DNA of 64,000 nucleotides from Rhizobium ecuadorense (GTDB taxonomy: Bacteria; Pseudomonadota; Alphaproteobacteria; Rhizobiales; Rhizobiaceae), in assembly GCF_001187535.1 (NCBI RefSeq), contig NZ_LFIO01001078.1, positions 1-64,000 on the forward strand, in the 5' to 3' direction. Made by a program: the position numbers and the translations under genes. Below are positions 8,893 to 17,972 of this stretch, in pieces; position 1 is the first letter of the stretch; every line of letters starts with the position of its first letter. The notes beneath the pieces were generated by a model. The model had not been told where the DNA came from and did no database searches. It worked only from the letters and a program-made list of their open reading frames with translations.

Positions 8893-9909
8893 CTAGGCGC
8901 CGAGTTCGCCACGGACATCGAGATACCAGTCGACGAAGGCTTTGACGCCGACATCCAAACTCGTGTCCGGCTTGTAACCCGTCAGCGCTACGAGCAGATC
9001 GGGCGCCGCGAAGGTGCGCGGCACGTCACCCTTCTGCATCGCCAGCATCTTGCGGATGGCAGGACGGCCGAGCGCCTTTTCCACCGTTTCGACGAAATCC
9101 ATCAGGCTGACCGGCTGGCCGCCGCCAATATTGACGACCCGAAAGGGCGCCTGGCGCGAAAGCGTTTCGATGGCCGCATTGCCCAGACGGTTGTCCTCGC
9201 CAGGGGCGATTGCCGACAGCCTGACGATCCCCTCAACGAGATCGTCGATATAGGTGAAGTCACGGCTCATATTGCCTTCGCCGTAGATTTCGATCGGCTG
9301 GTCTTCGAGCATGTTCTTGGTGAATTTGAACAGCGCCATGTCGGGCCGGCCCCACGGGCCATAAACGGTGAAGAAGCGAAAGGCCGTGGTCGGGATCTTG
9401 TGCAGATGGGCATAACTATGCGCCATCAGTTCCATCGATTTCTTCGTCGCGGCATAGATGGTCAGCGGCTCGTCGGCGCGATCGGTCTCGTGAAAGGGAA
9501 CGGTCGCATTGGCGCCGTAGATCGAGGACGTCGAGGCCAGCATCAGGTGACGGATTTCGACGCGCCGCGCGATTTCCATGATGTTCCACGAGCCTTCGAC
9601 GTTCGATCGAAGATAGGCCTCGGGATTTTCCAGGCTGTAACGCACACCGGCCTGGGCGGCGAGGTGGATCAGGATGTCGGGCTTGGCCGCGACCACAGCT
9701 GTCTCCAACGCTTCGCGATCCTCGAGCATAGCGATGACCGGTTTGAAGGCTGGGAATTGGGAGAGTGCCGCATGGCGCATCTCCTTGAGCTTGACGTTGT
9801 AATAGGGAGTGAGGCCGTCGAAGCCGGTGACCTCGTGCCCTTCCTGCAGCAGGCGCCTGGCCAGATGAAAACCGATAAAGCCGGCAGTCCCGGTAATGAA
9901 GTAGCGCAT
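8893..9909 (-). CDS. lpsL: NAD-dependent epimerase, probable UDP-glucuronate 4-epimerase
   Basis: 338 residues from the ATG at 9909, preceded by AAGAAGG. An extended short-chain dehydrogenase: NAD motif TGTAGFIGFHLA (residues 6-17), catalytic Tyr152 and Lys156 in IYAATKK, Ser/Thr in ASTSS. The PYYNVKLKEMR stretch after strand 2 and the overall pattern match LpsL/CapI proteins that convert UDP-glucuronate to UDP-galacturonate for surface polysaccharides. Its substrate would come from the UDP-glucose dehydrogenase at 18990-20318. The exact epimer specificity is inferred from family. Confidence 0.82.
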   Translation of the reverse strand: MRYFITGTAGFIGFHLARRLLQEGHEVTGFDGLTPYYNVKLKEMRHAALSQFPAFKPVIAMLEDREALETAVVAAKPDILIHLAAQAGVRYSLENPEAYLRSNVEGSWNIMEIARRVEIRHLMLASTSSIYGANATVPFHETDRADEPLTIYAATKKSMELMAHSYAHLHKIPTTAFRFFTVYGPWGRPDMALFKFTKNMLEDQPIEIYGEGNMSRDFTYIDDLVEGIVRLSAIAPGEDNRLGNAAIETLSRQAPFRVVNIGGGQPVSLMDFVETVEKALGRPAIRKMLAMQKGDVPRTFAAPDLLVALTGYKPDTSLDVGVKAFVDWYLDVRGELGA

Positions 9910-10020
9910 TCCAACCTTCTTTCGGCTCGCTGCCCACGGCAAAAGCCGATTCCGTATCGCGTGACCCCCCTTACAAGATAAGAAGAGGCCGAGTCGATAG
10001 ATCTTTGAAAGAGAAGGCGG

Positions 10021-10038
10021 CCGCCGCCATGGCGGCGG
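10021..10038. repeat. Perfect 18-bp GC palindrome
   Basis: CCGCCGCCATGGCGGCGG reads the same on both strands and lies in the 280-bp gap between the divergent epimerase and endonuclease-family genes. No T run follows on either side, so it is not a standard terminator. It could be a protein site or chance in GC-rich DNA. Confidence 0.35.
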
Positions 10039-10190
10039 TCGCCGGCATATTTGCGCCTTGCCCGGCCGGATGAGGGCGGGCCGTCGATATCGTCCGAAAG
10101 CCAGCCGCGGCCATCGGCTATTATGCTGCGTTGCAACATATCAGCCTGCATGTTATGGCCGGCGGGTCGTCTGCAAGCAGGTCAGGATCG

Positions 10191-11147
10191 ATGAGAGAGA
10201 TAATTTATTGGATTCTCTGCGCGTTTCTGACCGTCGCCATCGCGATCGTGTCCTTGCGCTATGTCACGAACTTCTGGCTTTTGTCCTTTCTCTACAGCTT
10301 CCAGGTTCACTTCGGCGTCCTCTTTGTTGCTGCCAGCCTGATCATTCTGGCTGTCAGGCGACAGATCTACGGCTTCGTTCTTCTGTTTGTCTCGCTTGTT
10401 CTCGTCGCTCACGGCGTCGTTATGCTGCGGGAGTTTTCCGAGGACGACAGAGGCACGGACAGACCGGCGCTTTTTCGCCTGATGTCGTTCAACATGGCGA
10501 TCGACAACTGGAAAAACTCGACTGCCATCACCGACATGGTGATCGCGTCGAATGCCGATGTCGTCAATTTGCTTGAAGCCAAGCCGCTGACCTTCCATCT
10601 GCAGCAATTGTTCAAGGCCTATCCCTATCATATCGGTTGCGACACCGGGAAGGATACCTGCGATACGCTGGTGCTGTCCAAACGCCCGTTCGTCAACCGG
10701 CAGGTCGCAAGCATGGGCAGTCTGCGAAAAAACAGGCTGGTTATATCGAGCGTCGACTTCGGCGGCGAAACCATCAATCTGGTTTCGGCGCATCTGACCA
10801 AACCGTACTTCGACGATTTCCAGATGGCTGAACTGGAAGATCTCGCCAAAGCGCTTGGTTCGATCGACGGCCCTCTGGTGCTGTCAGGTGATTTCAACTC
10901 TTCGTCGATCGCCCCGAGCATCCAGGCTTTCCTGCGTAAGCAGGGACTGAAGACGATCGCGCCCGAACCGGCGACATGGCCGATCGGTGCCGGCTCATTG
11001 GGGATCGCCATCGACCATATATTTGCGCGCGCGCCGCTTCATCTGACATCGCTGAGGCGTCTCGATGACAATCTTGGCTCGAACCATTCCGGTCTGATCG
11101 CCGAATTCGTTCTCGACAGGGACGGTGAAACTGCACCGGCAAAGTAA
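10191..11147 (+). CDS. Membrane-anchored endonuclease/exonuclease/phosphatase-family protein
   Basis: 318 residues from ATG 10191 (AGGA upstream). Three N-terminal membrane segments (about residues 4-22, 38-55, 58-78) precede an EEP-fold domain starting FRLMSFNMA (Asn101), with Glu129 in VVNLLEAKP, the GDFNSS motif, IDHIFA and the C-terminal SNHSGLIAEF carrying the catalytic histidine. The domain hydrolyses phosphodiester or phosphomonoester bonds in nucleic acids or lipids; a membrane-anchored form facing the periplasm is common in alphaproteobacteria. The substrate is not determined. Confidence 0.82.
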   Translation: MREIIYWILCAFLTVAIAIVSLRYVTNFWLLSFLYSFQVHFGVLFVAASLIILAVRRQIYGFVLLFVSLVLVAHGVVMLREFSEDDRGTDRPALFRLMSFNMAIDNWKNSTAITDMVIASNADVVNLLEAKPLTFHLQQLFKAYPYHIGCDTGKDTCDTLVLSKRPFVNRQVASMGSLRKNRLVISSVDFGGETINLVSAHLTKPYFDDFQMAELEDLAKALGSIDGPLVLSGDFNSSSIAPSIQAFLRKQGLKTIAPEPATWPIGAGSLGIAIDHIFARAPLHLTSLRRLDDNLGSNHSGLIAEFVLDRDGETAPAK

Positions 11148-11161
11148 GCTGCCGGGCAAAG

Positions 11162-11467
11162 TCAAAATCTCGTCCTGCCGCCTTTCTTGTCGATCATCTG
11201 AAATTTCTCGCCGTCGGTCTTCACGCTGACGCAGTCGGTCGACTTGTTGGGAAACCGGACGCACACCTGGCCATTGGTTATCTTGTAGCCATTCCTGTTG
11301 CCCTGGCGATATTCGTAACCGTTGCTGCTTTCTTTCAGTTCCGACGTGCCCGGCAGATGCTCGCGGATTTCTGCCTCGCTTGCGGTTCGCATCTTTCCGG
11401 TTTCGGCAAACGCCATTCCCGGTGCCATGATCGCAAGAAATCCGGCGAGGGCGGGCAAGATACGCAT
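11162..11467 (-). CDS. Small secreted protein of unknown function
   Basis: 101 residues; ATG at 11467 with GGAG upstream gives a signal peptide MRILPALAGFLAIMAPGMAF. The mature part contains two cysteine-flanking strands (VCVRFPNKSTDCVSVKTDG) that could form one disulfide, and repeated G-Y-x-I/E-Y patterns. No family name is certain. It is convergent with the EEP-family gene, only 14 bases apart, and transcribed in the direction of that gene's end. Confidence 0.65.
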   Translation of the reverse strand: MRILPALAGFLAIMAPGMAFAETGKMRTASEAEIREHLPGTSELKESSNGYEYRQGNRNGYKITNGQVCVRFPNKSTDCVSVKTDGEKFQMIDKKGGRTRF

Positions 11468-11596
11468 CAAGGGATCTCCGGTCATGTCTTTCGGTACATC
11501 CATTCTACGAGAATTCCGATAGCGAGTTCAACAGCGATAGCGGTCGCGCCGGAAAAGGCGGCCTATTGTTCGGGGCCGGCCAGTCCGGCGGCGACG

Positions 11597-13024
11597 TTAC
11601 GTTCTTCCGAACTCATCGACGATGCGGATGATGTCGTCCTCGCCGAGATAGGAGCCCGTCTGCACCTCGATGAGCTCGAGGACGATCTTGCCGGGATTGG
11701 CGAGACGATGGACTTCGCCGAGCGGAATATAGACGCTTTCGTTCTCGCGCAGCATTCGCACGGTCTCGCCGACCGTCACCTCGGCCGTTCCCTTGACGAC
11801 GACCCAGTGTTCGGAGCGATGGTGGTGTTTCTGCAGCGAAAGCTTCTTACCCGGGGTCACGAAGATGCGCTTCACCTGGAAACGATCGCCGTTGAAGATC
11901 GAGGTATAGCCGCCCCAGGGCCGATAGGAGGTGGGGTGGGTTTCGGTGAATTTCGCCGTCGCCGAAGAAGAGGCCAGCATCTTGACCAATTGCCCGACAT
12001 TCTGGCTGTCTTTGAGCGGTCCGACATAGACGGCGTCCTCACTGGCGATGACGGCGACATCCTCCATGCCCTGGACGGCAAGATGCACGCCATGGGTCAT
12101 GACCAGCGAGTTGCGGGTATTGACGACGGTCGTGTTTGCGGCGGCGACATTGCCGTTGTCGTCGCGGCTGCCTGATTTCCAGACGGCATCCCAGCTTCCC
12201 ATATCCGACCATTTGAACGGCGAGGGGACGACGGCGGCCTTGGAGGTCTTTTCCATGATCGCGTAGTCGATGGAGATATCGGGGCTCTTGGCGAAATGAT
12301 CGGCGTCGAGGCGGGTAAAGTCGAGGTCGCGGCTTGCCTTGGAAACGGCCTTGCTCGCCGCCTTCAGCACATCGGGCGCATATTCCTGCAGTTCGGCGAT
12401 GAGCTCCGCCACCGGGAACATGAAGATGCCGGAGTTCCAGTAGAAGCCGCCGTCGGCGAGCATTTTCTCGGCCTTTTCCAATGCCGGCTTTTCCACAAAA
12501 CGGCTGACCTTGTGGGCGCCGTTTTCGAGCGCATCGCCGATTTCGATATAGCCGTAACCGGTTGCCGGCTCGGTGGGCGTGATACCGAAAGTGACGAGCT
12601 TGCCATCGGCTGCGGCATTCCGGGCGATGCGGATGCAATCGAAATAGCTCGTGTCGGCGAGGATCTCGTGATCCGAGGCGAGCATCTGGATGATGGTGTC
12701 CTTGCCGAAAAGCTCGGAAGCAAGGGTGGCGGCGGCGGCCACCGCTGCGGCGGTGTTGCGGGCGACCGGCTCGAGCAGCACGGCGGCGAGCGGGACAGCC
12801 AGCGCGCGGGCCTGCTCGGCGACCAGGAAGCGAAATTCCTCATTGGTGACGACGATCGGCGCTTCATAGAGCTCCGGGTTGGAAACGCGTTCGAGTGTAT
12901 CCTGAAACAGCGTCTTGTTGCCGACGAACTGGATGAACTGTTTCGGGGCGGTGGCACGGGAAAGCGGCCAGAGCCGCGTGCCTTTGCCGCCGGCCATGAT
13001 CACGGGAACGATTTTCTGCGTCAT
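11597..13024 (-). CDS. manC: Mannose-1-phosphate guanylyltransferase / mannose-6-phosphate isomerase
   Basis: 475 residues, the usual length of bifunctional ManC/AlgA/NoeJ enzymes. The N-terminal nucleotidyltransferase domain has the signature GGKGTRLWPLSRATAPKQF (residues 12-30), and the C-terminal cupin (about 385-470) carries the isomerase motif PGKKLSLQKHHHRSEHW and PLGEVHRL. It makes GDP-mannose from mannose-1-phosphate and can interconvert fructose-6- and mannose-6-phosphate. The phosphomannomutase gene lies immediately upstream in the same direction, giving a two-gene GDP-mannose pathway unit. Confidence 0.93.
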   Translation of the reverse strand: MTQKIVPVIMAGGKGTRLWPLSRATAPKQFIQFVGNKTLFQDTLERVSNPELYEAPIVVTNEEFRFLVAEQARALAVPLAAVLLEPVARNTAAAVAAAATLASELFGKDTIIQMLASDHEILADTSYFDCIRIARNAAADGKLVTFGITPTEPATGYGYIEIGDALENGAHKVSRFVEKPALEKAEKMLADGGFYWNSGIFMFPVAELIAELQEYAPDVLKAASKAVSKASRDLDFTRLDADHFAKSPDISIDYAIMEKTSKAAVVPSPFKWSDMGSWDAVWKSGSRDDNGNVAAANTTVVNTRNSLVMTHGVHLAVQGMEDVAVIASEDAVYVGPLKDSQNVGQLVKMLASSSATAKFTETHPTSYRPWGGYTSIFNGDRFQVKRIFVTPGKKLSLQKHHHRSEHWVVVKGTAEVTVGETVRMLRENESVYIPLGEVHRLANPGKIVLELIEVQTGSYLGEDDIIRIVDEFGRT

Positions 13025-13061
13025 AGGCGGGTTCCTTGAAAAAAGCTTGTTCGTGGCATGT

Positions 13062-14486
13062 TTAGCGGGCGTTTGCCCAGTCCGTTATTCGGGTGAGGCC
13101 TGTCTTCAGCAGATCCAGGGCTGCGGTTTCGCTCCCGGCTTCGACATAGCAGCGCATTTCCGGCGCATTGCCCGACGGGCGGAAATGAATGATCCTGCCG
13201 TCTTTCAGCGTTACGCGAAGTCCGTCGATATCGGATTTCGCCGCCACCTCGCCGACCGGCTGCAGGAAAGCGGCAAGGTTTTCATTGGAGGCGCGCAGAT
13301 GCTCCATCAGCGCCGCACTCGTCTCCACCGGAAAATTCTCCAGGCGATCGGCAGCGGCAAAGGGCAGATGATAGGAGGCGGCAACGGCCGAAAGCGGCTG
13401 CCTGCGAACGGCGGCGAGCGACAGGATCGCAAGCATCGGGAGAAAACAATCGCGCGTCGGCAAGGCGCGCACGGATTCGCCGTTGATATCGAAAGGGGTT
13501 GCCGTCAGCAGCCCGCCATTGGCCTCAAAGCCCATGACATGATCTTTGCCGGCCGCCACGGCCTCTTCCATGGCTGCGATAACGAAGGGCGAGCCGACGC
13601 GGGTGCGCCTGACGGCGAAAGACCCTGCGGCCTCGATGCCGGAATTGGAGGTAACCGGTGTGACCACCGTGTCGGCGCCGAGAAAATTGGCTGCGACAAG
13701 GCCGAGAAGGTCGCCGCGCAGCGGCGTGCCGGTTTCGTCTGCGACCAGCGGGCGGTCGCCGTCGCCATCGGTCGAGACGATCGCGTCGAACTTATGCTCG
13801 GACACCCAGCGCTTCATCAGCGCGACCGTCTCGTCGGAAACGGCTTCTGTGTCGACCGGAATGAAACTCTCCGAACGGCCGAGAGCGATGATCTCGGCGC
13901 CATAATGGGCGAGAACCTCAACCAGCAGGTCGCGGGCGACGGTGCTGTGCTGGTAGACGCCGATCTTCAGGCCGGATAGCGCCCCCTGCGGCAGCAGGGC
14001 GGCATTGCGCTGGAAAAAGAACTGCCGGCAGATCGCCTGATGATCTTCGGTCTGGGCCGGCGCCTCTGCAACCGGCTCGCCTGTTCGTTCGATCTCGGCC
14101 GCCCACGCGGTGATCTCAGCCTCGTCCGATTTGTCGATCTCGCCGTCCGGGCGATAGAACTTGATGCCGTTGCGGTCTGCCGGAATATGCGAGCCCGTCA
14201 CCATCAGGCACGCAGCGTTGCTCTTAAGGCCATAAAGGGCAAGGGCGGGTGTCGGGACATTGCCGCAGTCCAATACCCGGAAGCCGAGCGCGACGAGCGC
14301 GCCGGCGCAATTTCCCGAGATGTCGGGGCTCGAATCGCGAAAATCGCGGCCGATTAGAATGGCATCGCCGATCTGTGCCTTGCCGGTCCGCAGCAGATAT
14401 TTGCCGAACGCCGTCGCATAAAGCGCAGAGGCGCGTCCCTTGAGATCCACTGAAAGTCCGCGAAGGCCACTCGTGCCGAATTTCAT
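13062..14486 (-). CDS. manB: Phosphomannomutase
   Basis: 474 residues of the alpha-D-phosphohexomutase family. Phosphoserine loop VTGSHIPADRNG with catalytic Ser99, metal-binding loop DGDGD (Asp240, 242, 244), sugar loop GFEANGG and phosphate loop RPSGNAPEMRCY near the end. It converts mannose-6-phosphate to mannose-1-phosphate for the ManC enzyme 37 bases downstream. The TGSHIP loop is typical of PMM/NoeK proteins rather than glucosamine mutases. Divergent from ung. Confidence 0.9.
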   Translation of the reverse strand: MKFGTSGLRGLSVDLKGRASALYATAFGKYLLRTGKAQIGDAILIGRDFRDSSPDISGNCAGALVALGFRVLDCGNVPTPALALYGLKSNAACLMVTGSHIPADRNGIKFYRPDGEIDKSDEAEITAWAAEIERTGEPVAEAPAQTEDHQAICRQFFFQRNAALLPQGALSGLKIGVYQHSTVARDLLVEVLAHYGAEIIALGRSESFIPVDTEAVSDETVALMKRWVSEHKFDAIVSTDGDGDRPLVADETGTPLRGDLLGLVAANFLGADTVVTPVTSNSGIEAAGSFAVRRTRVGSPFVIAAMEEAVAAGKDHVMGFEANGGLLTATPFDINGESVRALPTRDCFLPMLAILSLAAVRRQPLSAVAASYHLPFAAADRLENFPVETSAALMEHLRASNENLAAFLQPVGEVAAKSDIDGLRVTLKDGRIIHFRPSGNAPEMRCYVEAGSETAALDLLKTGLTRITDWANAR

Positions 14487-14721
14487 TTGAAGACATGTCC
14501 CCGGTTTATCATCAAGGTTCTACTCAGGCCGCCTGCCGGCGTAAATACCGAAGCCGTCATATAGTTAAACACGGACGACGGTGTCTCGGAAGCCGCTCGC
14601 AATCCTCTCCCGCCCATCCCAAAGGCGTAAACCCATTGCCGAGGCGGCAGGCATTGCAGCGTAGATCGATTTTGTTAGAACCGTGTGTCCGTTGTTTCTT
14701 CATATGCGAAGGGTTTGCTCG

Positions 14722-15429
14722 ATGAGCGATACATCAATCAGTCTCGACGAGAGCTGGAAAGCCGCCTTGGCGGCGGAGTTCTCAAGCCCCTATATGCAGC
14801 AGCTTAAATCCTTTCTAGTCGCGCAGAAGCAGATCGGTAAGCGGATTTTCCCTCGGGGCAGCGAATATTTCCGCGCCCTCGACTTGACGCCGATCACCAG
14901 CGTCAAGGTCGTCATACTCGGCCAGGACCCCTATCACGGGCTGGGGCAGGCCCATGGGCTGTGCTTCAGCGTCCGGCCGGGCGTGCGCATTCCGCCCTCC
15001 CTCGTCAATATCTACAAGGAGATGCAGACGGATCTCGGCATAGCGCCGGCGCGTCACGGTTTTCTCGAACATTGGGCAAGACAAGGCGTGCTGCTGCTGA
15101 ACAGTGTGCTGACTGTCGAGGAAGGGCAGGCGGCTGCGCATCAGGGCAAGGGGTGGGAGCGCTTCACCGACGCCGTCATCCGCAAAGTCAACGACGAGTG
15201 CGAATCCGTCGTCTTCATGCTCTGGGGCTCTTATGCCCAACGCAAGGCGGCCTTTGTCGATACGACACGGCATCTCGTGCTCAGGGCGCCGCATCCCTCG
15301 CCGCTTTCGGCCCATAACGGATTTTTCGGCTGCGGGCATTTTTCGAAGGCGAATGATTTCCTGCAGTCGCGCGGGCGAACTCCGATCGACTGGCAATTGC
15401 CGGTGGTTCCCGAAGAGGTCAAAGTGTGA
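14722..15429 (+). CDS. ung: Uracil-DNA glycosylase
   Basis: 235 residues from ATG 14722 (AAGGG eight bases upstream); E. coli Ung has 229. All family-1 motifs are present: water-activating GQDPYHG with Asp69, LLLNSVLTV, and HPSPLS with His191. It removes uracil from DNA to start base excision repair. The longer frame from 14683 adds a cysteine-rich leader not seen in the family. Stands alone between divergent manB and the mhqO-like gene. Confidence 0.95.
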   Translation: MSDTSISLDESWKAALAAEFSSPYMQQLKSFLVAQKQIGKRIFPRGSEYFRALDLTPITSVKVVILGQDPYHGLGQAHGLCFSVRPGVRIPPSLVNIYKEMQTDLGIAPARHGFLEHWARQGVLLLNSVLTVEEGQAAAHQGKGWERFTDAVIRKVNDECESVVFMLWGSYAQRKAAFVDTTRHLVLRAPHPSPLSAHNGFFGCGHFSKANDFLQSRGRTPIDWQLPVVPEEVKV

Positions 15430-15559
15430 ACGTCATCTGGCCTTCGTTCACTAAAGGAAGACAATGCGTTTTGATCTGGGGGTCTGTTCCCATGGAGTTT
15501 CAGCGCGCATCTTAGCCTCATCGAAAGCCTGCGAACTGCGGGCAAGAAAGGGGTCTCAC

Positions 15560-16492
15560 ATGCTCGATCAGATCAAGGGTCTGCACCACGTCACGTCGAT
15601 GGCGGAGGACGCCCGAACCAACAATCAGTTCTTCACCCATGCGCTTGGCCTGCGCCGCGTCAAGAAGACGGTGAACTTCGACGCGCCTGATGTCTATCAC
15701 CTCTATTATGGTGACGAGACCGGTGTGCCCGGCACTGTCATGACCTATTTCCCGTTCCCGAAGATGGCGCAGGGCCGTCCCGGCACCGGGGAGGTCGGCA
15801 CGACGGTGTTTTCCGTTCCGCAAGGCTCGCTCGGCTTCTGGGGCGATCGGTTCAGCGGGTTGAATATCGGCGGGCTGAAGGCCGAGGAAAGTTTCGGCGA
15901 GAAGCGCCTGAATTTTTCCGGCCCCGACGGTGACGGCTTTGCGCTCGTCGAGGTTAAGGACGATGCCCGCCAGGCCTGGACGCATGGCGGCATCAGCGAG
16001 GACCACGCCATTCGCGGCTTCCATTCCGTCGCTATGCGCCTGCGGGATGAAGGCGCTACCGGCGAACTCCTGAAGTTCATGGGTTACGAGGTCGCCGAAG
16101 AACGGGACGGCGTCAAGCGGCTGATCAAGCCTGACGGCAACGGCGCGCATCTCATCGATCTCGAGACCATGCCGAACATTGCCCGCGCGCTTCCCGGCGC
16201 CGGCTCCGTCCACCACGTCGCCTTCGCCGTCGAAAACCGCGAGAAGCAGCTCGAAGTGCGCAAGGCGCTGATGGACACCGGCTATCAGGTGACGCCGGTG
16301 ATCGACCGCGACTACTTCTGGGCGATCTACTTCCGCACGCCGGGCGGCGTGCTGTTCGAGGTCGCGACCAATGAGCCGGGCTTCAACCGCGACGAGGATA
16401 CAGCCCATCTCGGTGAAGCCCTGAAGCTGCCGCAGCAGCACGCCCATCTTCGCGCACTGCTCGAGCAGCACCTGCAGCCGCTCGACGCGTAG
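15560..16492 (+). CDS. mhqO: Ring-cleaving dioxygenase of the glyoxalase superfamily, MhqO-like
   Basis: 310 residues from ATG 15560, preceded by AAAGGGG. Two glyoxalase/vicinal-oxygen-chelate modules (about 1-140 and 150-295): GLHHVTSMAED at the N-terminus, VHHVAFAVEN and GVLFEVATNEPGF in the second, supplying the His/His/Glu metal ligands. MhqO proteins of Bacillus degrade or detoxify hydroquinones. The next gene is an MhqD-like hydrolase 11 bases downstream, the same partnership. The true substrate in Rhizobium is inferred only. Confidence 0.85.
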   Translation: MLDQIKGLHHVTSMAEDARTNNQFFTHALGLRRVKKTVNFDAPDVYHLYYGDETGVPGTVMTYFPFPKMAQGRPGTGEVGTTVFSVPQGSLGFWGDRFSGLNIGGLKAEESFGEKRLNFSGPDGDGFALVEVKDDARQAWTHGGISEDHAIRGFHSVAMRLRDEGATGELLKFMGYEVAEERDGVKRLIKPDGNGAHLIDLETMPNIARALPGAGSVHHVAFAVENREKQLEVRKALMDTGYQVTPVIDRDYFWAIYFRTPGGVLFEVATNEPGFNRDEDTAHLGEALKLPQQHAHLRALLEQHLQPLDA

Positions 16493-16503
16493 GGAGAGGC
16501 GAT

Positions 16504-17109
16504 ATGACCGAAGCTGGATATGTGCACCGGCTGTATGCCGGTGCATCCGATAAACCCATCCTGCTGGTGCTGCACGGCACCGGCGGCGACGAGAACCAGT
16601 TCTTCGATTTCGGCCGGCGCCTGCTGCCCGAAGCGACGGTTCTGTCGCCACGCGGCGACGTTTCCGAACATGGCGCGGCGCGGTTCTTCCGGCGCACCGG
16701 GGAGGGGATCTACGACATGGCCGACCTCTCACGGGCGACGGAGAAGATGGCCGCCTATGTCAAGGCATTGGCCGACAAGCACCAGGCTTCCCAAATTCTC
16801 GGCCTGGGTTTTTCGAATGGTGCAAACATTCTTGCCAATGTGCTGATCGAGAAGGGCATCTTCGATGCCGCTGTTCTGATGCACCCGCTCATTCCGTTTC
16901 AGCCTGAAGCCCAGGCCACTCTGGCGGGGAGAAAGGTGCTGGTGACGGCTGGGCAGCGGGATCCGATCGCTCCCGTCCCGGTGACCGAGGCGCTGTCGGA
17001 GCATCTGAAGGATCGCGGCGCCGATGTCAGGACGGTCTGGCATCCCGGCGGCCATGAGATTGCGCCGCTCGAGATCGATGCAGTTCGCGACTTCTTCAGT
17101 GGCTATTGA
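16504..17109 (+). CDS. mhqD: Alpha/beta hydrolase (carboxylesterase), MhqD-like
   Basis: 201 residues. Oxyanion segment VLHGTGGDENQFFD (residues 23-36), nucleophile Ser104 in GLGFSNGAN, Asp153 in GQRDPIAPV and His184 in GGHEI complete the triad. The length and motifs match the phospholipase/carboxylesterase family. It lies 11 bases after the dioxygenase with GGAGAGG before the ATG, so the two are co-transcribed, matching hydroquinone-resistance gene pairs of Firmicutes. The cleaved ester is unknown. Confidence 0.85.
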   Translation: MTEAGYVHRLYAGASDKPILLVLHGTGGDENQFFDFGRRLLPEATVLSPRGDVSEHGAARFFRRTGEGIYDMADLSRATEKMAAYVKALADKHQASQILGLGFSNGANILANVLIEKGIFDAAVLMHPLIPFQPEAQATLAGRKVLVTAGQRDPIAPVPVTEALSEHLKDRGADVRTVWHPGGHEIAPLEIDAVRDFFSGY

Positions 17110-17190
17110 TGGAATGTGCCGCCGGTCGGTGGCGCCGATTTGCGGAGCCGGTGAATGCCGGTCCCGCATTTCGGCTGGAATGATGGATCG

Positions 17191-17442
17191 TTAGGGGCGG
17201 GGAGGATATTTGCCCCTGATTGCCGTCATATAAAAATTCCCCGGGGATTCCGCCATCGTCAAGCCGACGACGACGCCCTTGGGGACACCTTCATATTCCC
17301 GCCTTTGACCGTTTGTCAGATAGACCCGTAGATGCCGGCTGTCTTCGTCGTAGGTGATCGCCTCGATAAGTTTCGAATCAACCGCAGTTTCCACTTTGCA
17401 CCCCGCAGTTTTGGATCTGAGATTTCCAGTGAGGAATGTCAT
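17191..17442 (-). CDS. KTSC-domain small protein
   Basis: 83 residues. The KTSC-like pattern is seen: SKLIEAITYDEDSRHLRVYL followed by GQRREYEGVPKGV and SPGNFYMTAIRGKYPPR. In larger proteins KTSC accompanies nucleic-acid enzymes, but stand-alone forms have no defined role. The start is uncertain: a GTG at 17394 (GGGG a few bases upstream) would begin just before the domain and may be the true one, giving about 67 residues. Confidence 0.7.
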   Translation of the reverse strand: MTFLTGNLRSKTAGCKVETAVDSKLIEAITYDEDSRHLRVYLTNGQRREYEGVPKGVVVGLTMAESPGNFYMTAIRGKYPPRP

Positions 17443-17668
17443 TCACGCTCGCAATGCGCCATCATCATGCGCCGCTGCAGTAGCGTCAAGCACGATAAGC
17501 TTAAGCGTTCATTTTTTTCTCTTGGCTCTCGCTATAGTTGATTTATGCAGCTTTTCGGGAGGTGCCGCCTGTGGAAACCTGATGGCCGCAAATTCTCCAG
17601 CTCGCAGAACTGGCGACTGACACAGCCGCTGAGCGAACGAATAATACGGTTTAACGCCGAATTAACCC

Positions 17669-17953
17669 TCATCTACCAGAATACAGCGCAATATTAACCG
17701 TGATGCGCTTCCGAATGACCGAATACAAATCGCCGTTTCTCGCAAACGTAATTTCACCGTCGCGGGAACGTTGCATGAAAAATTCCATGCACGTGACGCG
17801 GCGAGGATCAGGTGATTCGATGCCAAGCTGCAGTGTGAGCCGGAGGCCGGTTACAATTTCGATGAGGCCGTGATCAGGCCAACTTCTTTTTGAACACTGC
17901 GGCTCATGCCCATGCAGGGATGGGCGGAAATGGAGCTTGTCCGACTGCCTCAC
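17669..17953 (-). CDS. Doubtful small ORF
   Basis: A 94-residue frame opening with GTG and without a visible ribosome binding site. The second half (EFFMQRSRDGEITFARNGDL) looks more protein-like than the first; an internal ATG would give about 39 residues. It is divergent from the metallophosphatase. No family recognised. The rest of 17443-17972 shows no other gene. Confidence 0.25.
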   Translation of the reverse strand: MRQSDKLHFRPSLHGHEPQCSKRSWPDHGLIEIVTGLRLTLQLGIESPDPRRVTCMEFFMQRSRDGEITFARNGDLYSVIRKRITVNIALYSGR

Positions 17954-17972
17954 GGGCTGTCGGATCTCATAA

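Noticed and set aside
15518..16732. 404-codon minus-strand frame across the mhqO/mhqD-like pair
   Set aside because: Runs antisense through two enzymes with complete catalytic motifs; arginine-rich and without domain.
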